From contig CALGUG010000039.1 in NCBI GenBank assembly GCA_937902315.1, positions 62,001 to 126,000 of the forward strand: a DNA stretch of 64,000 nucleotides. The letters run 5' to 3'. This document shows positions 7,835-17,064 of this stretch, in pieces. Both the position numbers and the translations under genes were made by a program. The notes below the pieces were generated by a model. That model was not told the DNA's origin, did no database searches, and worked only from the letters and a program-made list of their open reading frames with translations. Every line of letters starts with the position of its first letter. The first letter of the stretch is position 1. The DNA is from an uncultured Chloroflexales bacterium (GTDB lineage: Bacteria; Chloroflexota; Chloroflexia; Chloroflexales; Chloroflexaceae).

Positions 7835-9639
7835 ATGTTTGTGCTTGCGGCCGATAACCCACTCCGTTCGCGGGCCGATGTGCAGGCTTTGGTTCGCGAG
7901 CTCGTTGCGCCCTTGGCGGCCTACAGCTCACCGAGCGGCGCGCGGGTGCGCGTCGGCACAAGTGGCGCTCACTTCAGCCAGACCTGTGCCGAGCTAGAGG
8001 GTTTTGCGCGTCCGTTGTGGGGTTTGGCAGCTTTAGCGGCGGGCGGGGGGGCTTCGATGCTTGGGAGCGTTTTCGGGCTGGTCTCTGCGTCGGCTGCGAC
8101 CCCAAGCACCCCGACTATTGGGGCCACGCCGATGCGCGCGACCAACGTTTGGTCGAAATGGCTCCGATCGCCTTCGGCCTCATCATGGCCCGTGAACAGC
8201 TCTGGGAGCCGCTTGCTGAGCACGATCGCCGCAATATCTTGAATTGGCTGAGCCAGATCAATCAGCGCGAGCTGCCAGAAAACAACTGGCTCTTCTTTCA
8301 AGTGATCGTCAGCTGTGCCTTAGAGCGCTTGGGTGGCGACTTCGACCAAGCTGCCCTCGAGCGCGCCTTCCAAAAGCTCGATTCCTTTGCGCTGGGCGAT
8401 GGCTGGTATAGCGACGGCCACAACAAGCAGCGCGACTACTACGTGCCCTTTGCGATCCATTACGGTGCCTTGATCTACGCCAAGCTGCGCGGCGAACGTG
8501 ACCCCGAGCGAGCGCAGCGCTATCGGCAAGCTGCCACTCGTTTCGCTCAAGACTTCATGCACTGGTTTGCGCCCAACGGCGCTGGGCTGCCCTTTGGGCG
8601 CAGCTTAACCTATCGCTTTTCGCAGGGGGCGTTTTGGGCTGCACTGGCCTTCGCCGACCTAGAAGCGCTGCCTTGGGGCCAGATCAAAGGTTTGTGGATG
8701 CGACATCTGCGCTGGTGGGCTAAGCAGCCGATTCTGCAAGGCGATGGCACGCTTTCGATCGGTTACGGCTATGCCAACCTCAACATGGCCGAGACCTACA
8801 ACTCACCCAGTTCGCCCTATTGGGGCATGAAGATCTTTTTGCCGCTGGCGCTGCCCGCCGAACACCCCTTCTGGCAGGCCGAAGAGGAGGAGCTTGTTTT
8901 TCCCGAAGCCGTCAGCCATCAGCCCCATGCGGGCATGCTGCTCTGTCACGACCGCGAGAGCCAACACACCTTCGCCCTGAGCTGTTTACAAGAGGCAGCT
9001 TGGGCCCGCCATGGGGCCGCAAAGTATGCCAAGTTCGCCTATTCGACCCATTTCGGTTTCAGTGTGCCGAGTAGCGAGGGTAGCATCGCCCAGATCGCGC
9101 CCGACAGTATGCTGGCCCTGAGCGACGACGGTCAGCGCTACCGCGTGCGCGAGGGCAACCTCGAAAGCCGCAGCCAAGCTGAACTGCTCTATTCACGCTG
9201 GACGCCTTGGCCCGACGTCACGATCGAAACCTGGCTGCTGCCTCAGCTTCCTTGGCATATTCGCGTCCATCACATCACAAGCGAACGCGCGCTCTGGAGC
9301 GCCGAGGGCGGCTTCTGTCTGCCCTGCGGAGACGAGCGCCAGCACCCGCATCAGATTGAGGTGGGCGAGAGCTACGCCTTGGTCGAGACCGTGGGCGGCT
9401 GGAGTGGCCTGCGCGACCTTTTGGGCCAGCGCACAGGCCTGATTGTGCGGCCCGACCCCAATACCAATCTGCTCTTTCCCCGTTCTGTCCTGCCAGTGTT
9501 ACAGGGCTACCACGAGCCTGGCTCCTACTGGCTGGCTTGCGCTGTGCTTGCACAACCAGCGCCCTACCAACAGCGCGACCGCTGGCTGCAAGCCCCCACT
9601 CGCGCTCATATCCCCATTCGTATCCCTTTGCCCCGCTGA
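7835..9639 (+). CDS. DUF2264 family enzyme, interrupted by a frameshift
   Basis: Predicted DUF2264 protein, an all-alpha toroid family found in polysaccharide-utilisation operons. The first about 72 codons (7835-8050) lie in frame 2, giving DNPLRSRADVQALVREL and FARPLWGLAALAAGGG. The rest continues in frame 1 from WERFRAG through DPKHPDYWG to the stop at 9639. The two parts join at a run of seven G at 8045-8051, and one extra G would restore a single frame of about 601 residues. The downstream frame alone starts at 8017 (540 aa) but lacks the N-terminal segment. The gene abuts the permease and so belongs to the sugar operon. It may be a sequencing or assembly error, a phase-variable tract or a pseudogene. 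Confidence 0.8.
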
Positions 9640-9659
9640 GATCGAATTGATCGTTTTAG

Positions 9660-10016
9660 AGCTTTGGCGGCTCGTTTTCTAGCTTCCATGCGGTCTTAAC
9701 CGCGTCCGCCTACGGCTACAAACAGTTTGCCCGCACAAGGCGGTATTCGCTGCCTATACCTAGCCGCTCCCCAAAACGTAATATCGCATCTGCTCACAGA
9801 CCTACATTCGCGCAACGTGGAGCAACGAAGAACGAGAAAAATAGTCAAGTTCCGCTCTGTCGAAGGCCAAAAAGAAGTCGTCTAGGGGCGCTTTCGCACA
9901 CACCAATACCAGCCTCGTTTGGTGGGCGGGATGCTGGTAGCCGTAGGCGGACGCGCCAAGGACCGAATGGAAGGGAAAGACCTCGCCGCTGCATTTTGAA
10001 AAAAGCAAACGAATAC
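9660..10016. repeat. Facing inverted pair of dispersed repeat
   Basis: A forward copy with core at 9701-9721 and a reverse copy with core at 9936-9957 face each other. They enclose a reverse copy of the second motif (GTTCCGCTCTGTCGAAGGCC, 9849-9868). The outer flanks also match (CTTTGGCGG... versus ...CGCCGCTGCATTTTG), so the whole 9640-10060 gap is essentially one large inverted-repeat element. Confidence 0.75.
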
Positions 10017-10060
10017 AGACTGGACTTGAATCAAATCGAGCTCCATGCTAGGATTAAATT

Positions 10061-12004
10061 ATGATCCAGAACAAGTGTCGATCTATCTCAATCTTACTTT
10101 GTGTTTGTTGGTTTTGTTCGATCCTTGCCTCTTTGCCAGTAAGCTCGGCAGCCTCGCTGAGCAGCGCAGCTCAACCTTCTCGCATCCGCTTTCTAGGCTT
10201 GAATACCTACTTCACAGGTCTTGAGCGCATTTCACGAGACGGCGATGATGGAGTCGCAAGCTTGATCGCTTCCAGTCGGGCTATGGGCGCGTCGTGGGCG
10301 CGCGAAGAGATGAGCTGGGGCAATATCGAGCGTTCAAGAAAAGGCGGCTGGGACTGGAACCCCTTCGATAAACAGCTACGCAGTATGGCTGAGCAAGGCT
10401 ATGGGATCGTCGGAATGTTATTGACGACTCCCCGTTGGGCGCGCGTGAATGACTGCTCGGCGCGTATACAGCGTTATGCCGCGCAGGGCGTGCATGTGGC
10501 CGACTATTGGTGCCCGCCCGCCGATCTCAACGACTTCGCCGACTATGTGCGCAAGGTGGTCGAGCGCTACGACGGCGATGGTATCGACGATGCCCCCGGC
10601 TCGCCGCGCATCGCGGCTTGGCAGATCTGGAACGAGCCGAACGCTTGGGAGACTTGGCCCGGAACGCCCGCTGAATATGGCGCGCTCTTGGTGGCGGGTT
10701 ATCAAGCCGTGAAGCAGGCCGATCCGACGGCTTTGGTGGTGACAGGCGGCCTCTATGTCTTCGACGGCGGCTGGAACGATGGGCGCGGCCACCGCGATGG
10801 ACTAGCTTTTTTCCAAGATGCCATCAACGCCGTGCCTCAAGCGTGGAATAGTTTCGATGCCCTCGCTATTCACCCCTATATGCCTGATGTTGCTCCTGAC
10901 CAAGCCAACATTGTAGCGCGCGTCTCGTTGTGGGGCCGTATCAACACCGCTCGTCAGTGGCTCGATGCGCGGGGCGGCCGCGATCGTCCGCTGTGGATCA
11001 GCGAGATCGGTTGGTCAACCTGTGTCGCCAGCCAGTCAGACTGTTACGCCTCGGCCGAACAAGCCGCGCAGGATTCCTACGACTATGAGCGTTGGCCTTT
11101 AGCGCAGCGGCCGCATGCCAGCGAGCTCGACCCGGAGGGCGGGCAGATCGCAGCTTTTATCGGCAAAAACGAAGATCAGCAGGCTAACTATCTGGTGCGC
11201 TCGGCGGTGATCGCGAAGGCGCTTGGGGTTCAGCACTTCAGCTATTTCCAATACGAGGATAAATTCGACGGTTCGGCGGCCAATTTCTGGGAGGAAGCTA
11301 GCATCGTGCGCACCAAAAGCGAGGGCTACAGCCCTAAGCTGGCCTATTATGCCTATCGCACTTTGAGCGCTCAGATCGGCGATGCGGCCTTGATCGGCGC
11401 GGGTAACCTGCACACCTACATCTACAATCCGGCGGCCCAGCGTAATCCGAGCGCCCGCTACCACTTTCGCTTTGTGACCGCCGACAATGTGCAGATCGAT
11501 GTGCTCTGGCTGGCTCAAGGCTCGCAGCGCGTGCAAGTGCCGATCTACGAGAATCGCACGGCGACTCTGGTCAACCGCGATGGCGCAGAGAGCCCACTGC
11601 CCGTTCAAGGCGCGAGCGTGAGCGTGACGATCAGCGAGCAACCGATCTACATTCGCCAGCTCTTGCCGCCCGCCTTAGATGTCGCACCCAATGAGATATT
11701 CATGCTCGCAGAGCGCGATTCATCTGTGCAGATGCCGCGTATTCAGATCAGCAATCGCGGTTCTGGTCCGCTGGTCTGGCAGACTAGCAGCAATCAAGCA
11801 TGGGCCCAACCTGTGGTCAGCAGCGGCCAAGCGTATGTTTCAAATCTTGCTATTCGGGTCGATCCGCGCGGATTGCCTTTGGGGGAACATCAAGCCCAGA
11901 TCCAAGTCGTTCAGGGAGATCAGACTAAGACAGTGCTGATTAGGCTACGAGTAGTGGAACGGGTTTGGCAGACCTTTATGCCGGTTGTGGCATCTAAGGG
12001 TTGA
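10061..12004 (+). CDS. Secreted clan-A glycoside hydrolase with C-terminal beta-sandwich domain
   Basis: Predicted secreted glycoside hydrolase (647 aa), a GH39/GH5-like TIM barrel. Residues 1-33 look like a signal peptide ending near VSSAAS. The proposed acid/base is Glu192 (WNEPN) and the proposed nucleophile is Glu315 (ISEIGW), the spacing expected for clan GH-A. Residues about 545-640 form a separate domain with the pattern of BACON/Ig-like folds (IQISNRGSGPLVWQ). No strong ribosome-binding site is visible before the ATG at 10061. It lies between two sugar-type ABC operons, so its products may feed the transporter at 12.7-19 kb. Substrate specificity cannot be read. Confidence 0.82.
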   Translation: MIQNKCRSISILLCVCWFCSILASLPVSSAASLSSAAQPSRIRFLGLNTYFTGLERISRDGDDGVASLIASSRAMGASWAREEMSWGNIERSRKGGWDWNPFDKQLRSMAEQGYGIVGMLLTTPRWARVNDCSARIQRYAAQGVHVADYWCPPADLNDFADYVRKVVERYDGDGIDDAPGSPRIAAWQIWNEPNAWETWPGTPAEYGALLVAGYQAVKQADPTALVVTGGLYVFDGGWNDGRGHRDGLAFFQDAINAVPQAWNSFDALAIHPYMPDVAPDQANIVARVSLWGRINTARQWLDARGGRDRPLWISEIGWSTCVASQSDCYASAEQAAQDSYDYERWPLAQRPHASELDPEGGQIAAFIGKNEDQQANYLVRSAVIAKALGVQHFSYFQYEDKFDGSAANFWEEASIVRTKSEGYSPKLAYYAYRTLSAQIGDAALIGAGNLHTYIYNPAAQRNPSARYHFRFVTADNVQIDVLWLAQGSQRVQVPIYENRTATLVNRDGAESPLPVQGASVSVTISEQPIYIRQLLPPALDVAPNEIFMLAERDSSVQMPRIQISNRGSGPLVWQTSSNQAWAQPVVSSGQAYVSNLAIRVDPRGLPLGEHQAQIQVVQGDQTKTVLIRLRVVERVWQTFMPVVASKG

Positions 12005-12107
12005 TAGCGCTTGCTTTAGCTGGGCAGAGTGCATATCTAATCAGCTTTGTCATTTTAAAGCGCTATTTAGTGTGGAAAAGCATTCTAGAGCCTTGTTTAA
12101 CCCAGCT

Positions 12108-12151
12108 AAGCGTGTTCTTCGTTCGACTTAGACCGATCGAAGGGCACGCTT
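12108..12151 (+). terminator. Interrupted hairpin after glycoside hydrolase gene
   Basis: AAGCGTG-tt-CTTCG (from 12108) pairs with CGAAG-gg-CACGCTT (ending 12151). It lies about 100 bp after the stop codon at 12004. It lacks a long T-tract, so its terminator activity is uncertain. Confidence 0.45.
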
Positions 12152-12293
12152 TAGCGTTATTTGTAACGTATTGTGGCTAATTTGTGGGGATTATTACTTG
12201 TTTTACACGAGGCCGTGCTAAAGCTTCTACATTAGTGATTACTTTACACTAAATCGTGTCTGATCAAGGATAACCACATCATTATAGTGTAAT

Positions 12294-12322
12294 TTGACAT
12301 GGGTGTCTAGTTACTATATAAT
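12294..12322 (+). promoter_or_regulatory. Consensus sigma-70 promoter of the Opp-type operon
   Basis: A perfect TTGACA (12294-12299), a 17-bp spacer and a perfect TATAAT (12317-12322). It is the only such match seen in the AT-rich gap and points at the ABC operon beginning at 12726, leaving a leader of about 400 nt. Confidence 0.82.
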
Positions 12323-12410
12323 TTTAACCGCACAGTCAATTCATGGCATAACAATCGAAATTTATTGTAAAACAAAAATAGATCAGCGCTCCTCTTTAAG
12401 GATTGATATT

Positions 12411-12493
12411 GGGCGTTCACGGGGTTTGTTGAGTTTTTATTGTAATAATCTCTACAATAAACCGTGAAAATTGTCTCCGCACGGAGGACGCCC
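12411..12493 (+). ncRNA. Candidate structured leader RNA (three-helix junction)
   Basis: Nested complementarity: GGGCG (12411-12415) pairs with CGCCC (12489-12493) as an outer helix. Inside, TTCACGG (12416-12422) pairs with CCGTGAA (12462-12468), extended by TTTATTGTA (12436-12444) with TACAATAAA (12453-12461). A short hairpin CTCC-GCAC-GGAG occupies 12475-12486. The outer helix is followed by TGTTTTG. It lies about 80 nt after the predicted transcription start of the ABC operon. I do not recognise a known riboswitch class. An attenuator or novel cis-regulatory RNA is possible. Confidence 0.5.
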
Positions 12494-12725
12494 TGTTTTG
12501 CAATTTTCGAAGATACTTTTACCTTCTTACGAATTCAACGAATTCTTCGTATATATATATCCACAGCGTTGTGTAAAGAACGCAGAGAAGAGTTGTTCGT
12601 TGCTTGTATGCGTATTTGTCTTTGTCGACAAGTGGCTTATTAGCTTGTGTTTACCTAAAATAGCTGTCCTCGGGAAAACTTCTTCTTGTTGAAGTGCGTA
12701 TATTCGATCGCCGTTCAACGGCTAG

Positions 12726-13823
12726 ATGTATCAGCTTATGATCCCAGATGCAACTATGACACAGACCACAGCACGAACGTCGGGGCCAAGCGTCCTCATG
12801 CGCTTGCGTGCGATCGCCACCAGCTTCTTGGCGCGTCGCATTCTCAAAGCCCTTGCCACGATCTTCATTGTGGTCTCCCTCACCTTCGGCCTTGTCCGCC
12901 TTATGCCCGGCAACCCGATTGAAACTTACACCTTTGAGCTGATGAGCCAGTACAACATGTCCTATCAAGAGGCGCGCGACCAAGCCGCTGCTCTGATGGA
13001 TGTGAACCTTGATGCCCCCTTGTATCAACAGTATTTCGAATACTTGGGCAAGCTCCTTAAGGGCGACTTAGGCAACTCGTACCGTTCGAAGGGTACATCG
13101 GTTGTTAGCTACATTAAACAATTCTTGCCGTGGACGGTCTTTAGTGTCGGAACCTCGCTGTTGATCAGCTTCACCTTGGGTGTAACTCTTGGTATGCTGA
13201 TGGCTTACCGCCGCGAGAGCTGGCTCGATCACATCCTCTCAACGATTGCATCGCTTGCTAGTGCGATACCCAACTATTTGATCGCGATTATGTTGATCGT
13301 GGTCTTCGGTGTACAGCTCAAGTGGTTCAACGTTACCAAGATGCGCGGCTCCTTGTCGCCCGGTATGACCCCTGGTTTCACTTGGGAATTTTTCGCAGAT
13401 GCCTTCTACCACGCCGCTCTGCCGATCACCGTCTATGTATTGACAACGGTCGGTACCTGGATGCTTTCGATGAAGAGCAGCACGGTGCAGACACTCGAAG
13501 AGGACTACGTGACGGTAGCGCGCGCCCGAGGCTTGAGCGATGGTCGCATTATGACCTCCTATGTAGGCCGCAACGCTTCACTGCCGCTCTTTACCCAATT
13601 AGCCATCAGCATCGGCTTTGTGGTTGGTGGTTCGATCCTGATCGAGCAGATGTTTGTTTACCAAGGTATTGGTCAGCAGCTGTTCAAAGCGATCAACGCT
13701 CGTGACTATGCCGTTATGCAAGGCATCTTCTTGGTGATTACAATCTCGGTCGTAGTGGCGAATCTTATCGCCGACCTCTTGTATGGCGTGCTTGACCCGC
13801 GTATCCGATCTGGCAAGGAATAG
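12726..13823 (+). CDS. Oligopeptide/oligosaccharide ABC transporter permease (DppB/OppB type)
   Basis: Inner-membrane permease (365 aa) of the Opp/Dpp family. After an N-terminal extension it has the first membrane segment and the RLMPGNPIE signature that follows it in DppB proteins. The EAA-type loop is EEDYVTVARARGLSDGRIM near residue 260. The start is uncertain: ATG 12726 and ATG 12756 are both possible and neither has a clear Shine-Dalgarno. A short hairpin GCCGT-TCA-ACGGC (12710-12722) sits just before the first ATG. It is the first gene of a five-component transporter operon plus one small protein. The binding-protein type and neighbouring hydrolases favour oligosaccharides, but peptides are equally possible. 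Confidence 0.9.
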   Translation: MYQLMIPDATMTQTTARTSGPSVLMRLRAIATSFLARRILKALATIFIVVSLTFGLVRLMPGNPIETYTFELMSQYNMSYQEARDQAAALMDVNLDAPLYQQYFEYLGKLLKGDLGNSYRSKGTSVVSYIKQFLPWTVFSVGTSLLISFTLGVTLGMLMAYRRESWLDHILSTIASLASAIPNYLIAIMLIVVFGVQLKWFNVTKMRGSLSPGMTPGFTWEFFADAFYHAALPITVYVLTTVGTWMLSMKSSTVQTLEEDYVTVARARGLSDGRIMTSYVGRNASLPLFTQLAISIGFVVGGSILIEQMFVYQGIGQQLFKAINARDYAVMQGIFLVITISVVVANLIADLLYGVLDPRIRSGKE

Positions 13824-13825
13824 AT

Positions 13826-14665
13826 ATGAAGACTCTTCGTTTATTGATGCATAATAAGGTCGGCTTTGCGGGTTTCTTGGGTGTGCTCTTCTTCTTGTTC
13901 TTGGCCTTTGTAGCACCCTTGTTTATTCCGCTCGATACGGAAACCCGTGTCGATCAGATTTATCAGTTGCCATCAGCCGAACATATTCTTGGAACCGACT
14001 TCCAAGGACGTGATATCTTCTCGTTGATTGTACACGGCGGTCGCGATGTAATGGTGGTGGCCTTTTTAACTGGTCTGATCTCGACCACAATCGCGGTGAT
14101 CCTCGGTTCGCTGAGCGCGCTGCTGGGCGGCTGGGTCGACTCTCTGATTATGGCGGTCACCGATGTTTGGCTGGCAATCCCTCAACTTCCCCTTTTGGCG
14201 GTGGTTGCGACCATGATCAAGCTTGATAGCGTCGTCTTGACTGCGGTGGTATTGGCCGCTCTGGCTTGGCCTTCGCTAACGCGCGCGATCCGCTCTCAGG
14301 TCTTGTCATTGCGCCAACGTGAGTACGTTCAAGCGGCTCAACTGTTGGATCTGGGCAACCGTCACATTATCTCCTCGGAGCTGCTGCCCAATATGATGAG
14401 CTATATCGCCATCAATTTGGTGTTCGCCATGACCGGCGCCGTCTATTCGCAAGTGCTCTTGGTCTTCCTCGGTCTGGTCACCTTGTCGAACAACTGGGGC
14501 GTGATCATCAACTTGGCTTGGACACGCGGCGCTATCTTCTCGAGCATGGCCTTTATGAATATCTTGGCTCCGGTTTTGGCGCTGGCCCTTTTCCAGCTCT
14601 CGTTGGTTTCGTTTACTCGTTCGCTTGAAGAGATCTTTAACCCACGTCTGCGCACCTCGGTGTAA
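13826..14665 (+). CDS. Oligopeptide/oligosaccharide ABC transporter permease (DppC/OppC type)
   Basis: Second permease (279 aa) of the Opp/Dpp-type transporter, with about six hydrophobic segments. The HILGTDFQGRDIFSLIVHGGR motif near residue 55 is the DppC signature, and the cytoplasmic loop REYVQAAQLLDLGNRHIISSELLPN contacts the ATPases. It starts 2 bp after the upstream stop codon. It pairs with the DppB-type subunit to form the channel. Confidence 0.92.
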   Translation: MKTLRLLMHNKVGFAGFLGVLFFLFLAFVAPLFIPLDTETRVDQIYQLPSAEHILGTDFQGRDIFSLIVHGGRDVMVVAFLTGLISTTIAVILGSLSALLGGWVDSLIMAVTDVWLAIPQLPLLAVVATMIKLDSVVLTAVVLAALAWPSLTRAIRSQVLSLRQREYVQAAQLLDLGNRHIISSELLPNMMSYIAINLVFAMTGAVYSQVLLVFLGLVTLSNNWGVIINLAWTRGAIFSSMAFMNILAPVLALALFQLSLVSFTRSLEEIFNPRLRTSV

Positions 14666-14722
14666 ACGATTGGCAGCCGCAGAGAGACTGTATTCGTGAC
14701 TATCAACGATGGGCTGTTAGTT

Positions 14723-15721
14723 ATGACAAAAACGGTACTGGAAGTCGATAATCTGAGTGTTGAGTTCCCCGCTCGCCGTGGTTTGGTCAAAGCAGTTCGT
14801 AATGTGAGTTTTCAGCTCTACGAGGGCGAAGCTTTAGCCTTGATCGGTGAGAGCGGTTCGGGAAAAACCACGCTCGGTTTGTCGCTAGTGCGTCTCTTGC
14901 CCAAAACGGCACGCATTCGCGAAGGGCGCATTCTCTATAGAAAAGATGGTGAAGAGCAGGATGTCTTACTGCTCAGTCGTGAGGGATTACGAGCTTTCCG
15001 CTGGCGCGAGTGCGCGATGGTCTTCCAAGGTGCTCAAAACGCCTTTAATCCCGTACTGCGCATCGAAGATCAATTCATTGATACGGCTCGTGCTCACGGT
15101 ATTCGCGATAAAGACAAGGTACGAGCTGAGGCTCGCGAACTGCTCCGCCGCGTCCATCTCGATCCCGATCGAGTCTTGAAGTCGTTCCCGCATGAGCTCT
15201 CTGGCGGTATGCGTCAGCGTGTTCTGATCGCGCTCGGCCTCTTGCTCAAACCCCAGATCGTCATCTTAGACGAGCCGACCACGGCGCTCGATATTCTGAC
15301 CCAGCGTTCGGTGATCGAAGTGCTGCGCTCGGTTCGCGATGAATTCAAGTTCTCGCTGATCTTTATCTCGCACGACCTGTCGCTGGCAGCCGAGCTTGCC
15401 GATCGAGTTGCGACCGTCTATGCTGGTAAGATCGTCGAGATCGGCAATGTGTTCGACATCTTTGAAAAGCCACGCCATCCTTACACCCAAGGCTTAACGC
15501 AAACGGTACCGACCGTGACGGGTGAATTGCGCGAGCTTATTTCTATTCCAGGTTCGCCACCCGACTTGATCGAACCACCCAAGGGCTGTGCTTTCAACCC
15601 GCGCTGTCCTTATGCGAGCGAGCGCTGTCGCCAAGAGCAACCGCCCTTAGAAGAAGTGGGCGATGGTCAGTTTGCGGCGTGTTGGAATTGGCGTGAGATT
15701 ACTGAACGGAAACCACTCTAG
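14723..15721 (+). CDS. ABC transporter ATP-binding protein (OppD/DppD type)
   Basis: ATPase subunit (332 aa from ATG 14723) of the Opp/Dpp transporter. Walker A is GESGSGKTT, the signature is LSGGMRQR, and Walker B is VILDEPTTALD. The C-terminal oligopeptide-transporter extension has the conserved Cys cluster (GCAFNPRCPYASERC) that holds an iron-sulfur cluster in related proteins. A GTG at 14696 gives nine more residues; ATG 14723 places LEVDNLSVEF at the usual distance from the start. It works as a heterodimer with the next ATPase. Confidence 0.92.
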   Translation: MTKTVLEVDNLSVEFPARRGLVKAVRNVSFQLYEGEALALIGESGSGKTTLGLSLVRLLPKTARIREGRILYRKDGEEQDVLLLSREGLRAFRWRECAMVFQGAQNAFNPVLRIEDQFIDTARAHGIRDKDKVRAEARELLRRVHLDPDRVLKSFPHELSGGMRQRVLIALGLLLKPQIVILDEPTTALDILTQRSVIEVLRSVRDEFKFSLIFISHDLSLAAELADRVATVYAGKIVEIGNVFDIFEKPRHPYTQGLTQTVPTVTGELRELISIPGSPPDLIEPPKGCAFNPRCPYASERCRQEQPPLEEVGDGQFAACWNWREITERKPL

Positions 15722-15787
15722 GTGTTCAATCCCATGCTCTTGGGCTGATCAGCTTGGAGAGCCGTGCTGTAGTAGGAATGTGGATGT

Positions 15788-16804
15788 ATGAGTACTCCGA
15801 TTATTGAACTCGCTGGAGTGAGTCGTACGTTTGAACAGCGACGCAAAATTGTAAAAGCTGTTGACAATGTCTCGTTTTCAGTGAACGAAGGCGATGTAAT
15901 TTGTCTGGTCGGCGAGAGCGGCTGTGGCAAAACGACGACTGGTAAAATGGTCTCCGGTCTGCTCCGACCGAGCTCCGGCGAAGTGCGCTATCGCGGCAAA
16001 GATATTTGGAAGATGAATAAGGAAGAGTTCCGCGAGTATCGTCTGGCGGTCCAGCTTATTCATCAAGATCCGTATGCGTCGCTCAATCCGGCCCATACGA
16101 TCTACCGCATTTTGAGCGCACCCTTGATCCATCATAAATTGGTTCAGGACGAGAACCATGCCCGTGAGCGAGTGCGTGAACTCATGCGCACGGTCGAGAT
16201 CTCGCCGCCCGATGACTTTTTCGATAAATACCCCCACCAGCTGAGTGGTGGTCAGCGCCAGCGTATTTCGGTGGCCCGCGCTTTGACGGTTAATCCAAGC
16301 GTAATCGTGGCCGACGAAGCTGTCTCGATGGTCGACGTATCGATCCGTATCAGCTTGCTCGCTATGCTCACCAAGCTGATGCGCGACCTGGGTGTGACCT
16401 TTATCTTTATTACCCACGACCTTGCCGTCGCGAAGTATTTCGCTTGGGAAGGCCGTATTGCAGTGATGTATTTGGGGCGCATGGTGGAGCTGTCGCGTAC
16501 ACCTGAGTTGATCAATAACCCGCAGCATCCTTACACCAATGCGCTGCTTTCAGCTATTCCGGAAGCGGATCCGCGCCTAACCCGTACTAAGGAGCGTATT
16601 CAGTTGCGCAGCCCCGACGTACCGAGCTTGTTGAATCTGCCTCCGGGTTGTACCTTCCACACACGCTGCCCGCTCTACGAAGAGGGCTTGTGTGATGTGC
16701 ATGTTCCTCAGCTCCAAGAGCTTGAACCCGGTGTTGATGTGGCCTGCCATGTGGCGGCTCGTCGCCACGGCATATCGCTGGTAGGCGAAACATCAAACCG
16801 CTGA
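15788..16804 (+). CDS. ABC transporter ATP-binding protein (OppF/DppF type)
   Basis: Second ATPase (338 aa) of the transporter. Walker A is GESGCGKTT and the signature is LSGGQRQR. Walker B and D-loop read VIVADEAVSMVDVSIR instead of the usual ADEPVSALDVS, so the Pro and the ALD of the D-loop are altered while the catalytic Asp-Glu is kept. The C-terminal Cys motif (GCTFHTRCPLYEEGLC) is present. The stop overlaps the region that provides the ribosome-binding site of the 59-aa gene that follows. Confidence 0.92.
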   Translation: MSTPIIELAGVSRTFEQRRKIVKAVDNVSFSVNEGDVICLVGESGCGKTTTGKMVSGLLRPSSGEVRYRGKDIWKMNKEEFREYRLAVQLIHQDPYASLNPAHTIYRILSAPLIHHKLVQDENHARERVRELMRTVEISPPDDFFDKYPHQLSGGQRQRISVARALTVNPSVIVADEAVSMVDVSIRISLLAMLTKLMRDLGVTFIFITHDLAVAKYFAWEGRIAVMYLGRMVELSRTPELINNPQHPYTNALLSAIPEADPRLTRTKERIQLRSPDVPSLLNLPPGCTFHTRCPLYEEGLCDVHVPQLQELEPGVDVACHVAARRHGISLVGETSNR

Positions 16805-16811
16805 GGCAAGT

Positions 16812-16991
16812 ATGGACGCAGGACTACGTGCGGCTTTGTCCATGGCGGTTTTTATCGTGATGGTGTCTGCGGGCCTTATTTGGGTGCAGACACCAGGCAC
16901 CGCCGAATTCGTGATCAGCGTATTTAGCTTGATCATCGGGCTAATCTTTTTGGGTTTAGTTGTATTAGTCATTCGCCGCGTTTCCAAGTAG
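16812..16991 (+). CDS. Small two-helix membrane protein
   Basis: A 59-aa ORF starting ATG GAC GCA at 16812, with GAGG 5 nt upstream and an 8-bp gap after the ATPase stop. The product has two hydrophobic stretches, about residues 8-26 and 32-54, and ends in RRVSK, which predicts two membrane helices with a basic C-terminus. It lies inside the transporter operon between ATPase and binding-protein genes. I recognise no family. It could be an accessory or regulatory subunit of the transporter. Coding is supported by position, start signal and hydrophobicity, not by homology. Confidence 0.6.
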   Translation: MDAGLRAALSMAVFIVMVSAGLIWVQTPGTAEFVISVFSLIIGLIFLGLVVLVIRRVSK

Positions 16992-17001
16992 TGCTGGCTT
17001 C

Positions 17002-17022
17002 CGAAAGAGTTTTGCTCTTTCG
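17002..17022 (+). other. Hairpin before binding-protein gene
   Basis: CGAAAGAG (17002-17009) pairs with CTCTTTCG (17015-17022) around a TTTTG loop, in the 73-bp gap before the substrate-binding gene. It is probably an mRNA processing or stability element that raises binding-protein expression. The sequence AGGAGGG then precedes the ATG at 17065. Confidence 0.5.
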
Positions 17023-17064
17023 TTCCAGATAAAGTGCCTTTCAGATTCTCTAGGAGGGACTAAC

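Noticed and set aside
12003..12070. AGCGCTTGC and AAAGCGCTATTT motifs resembling the LacI operator
   Set aside because: They are incomplete palindromes located after a gene rather than at a promoter, so I do not count them as operators.
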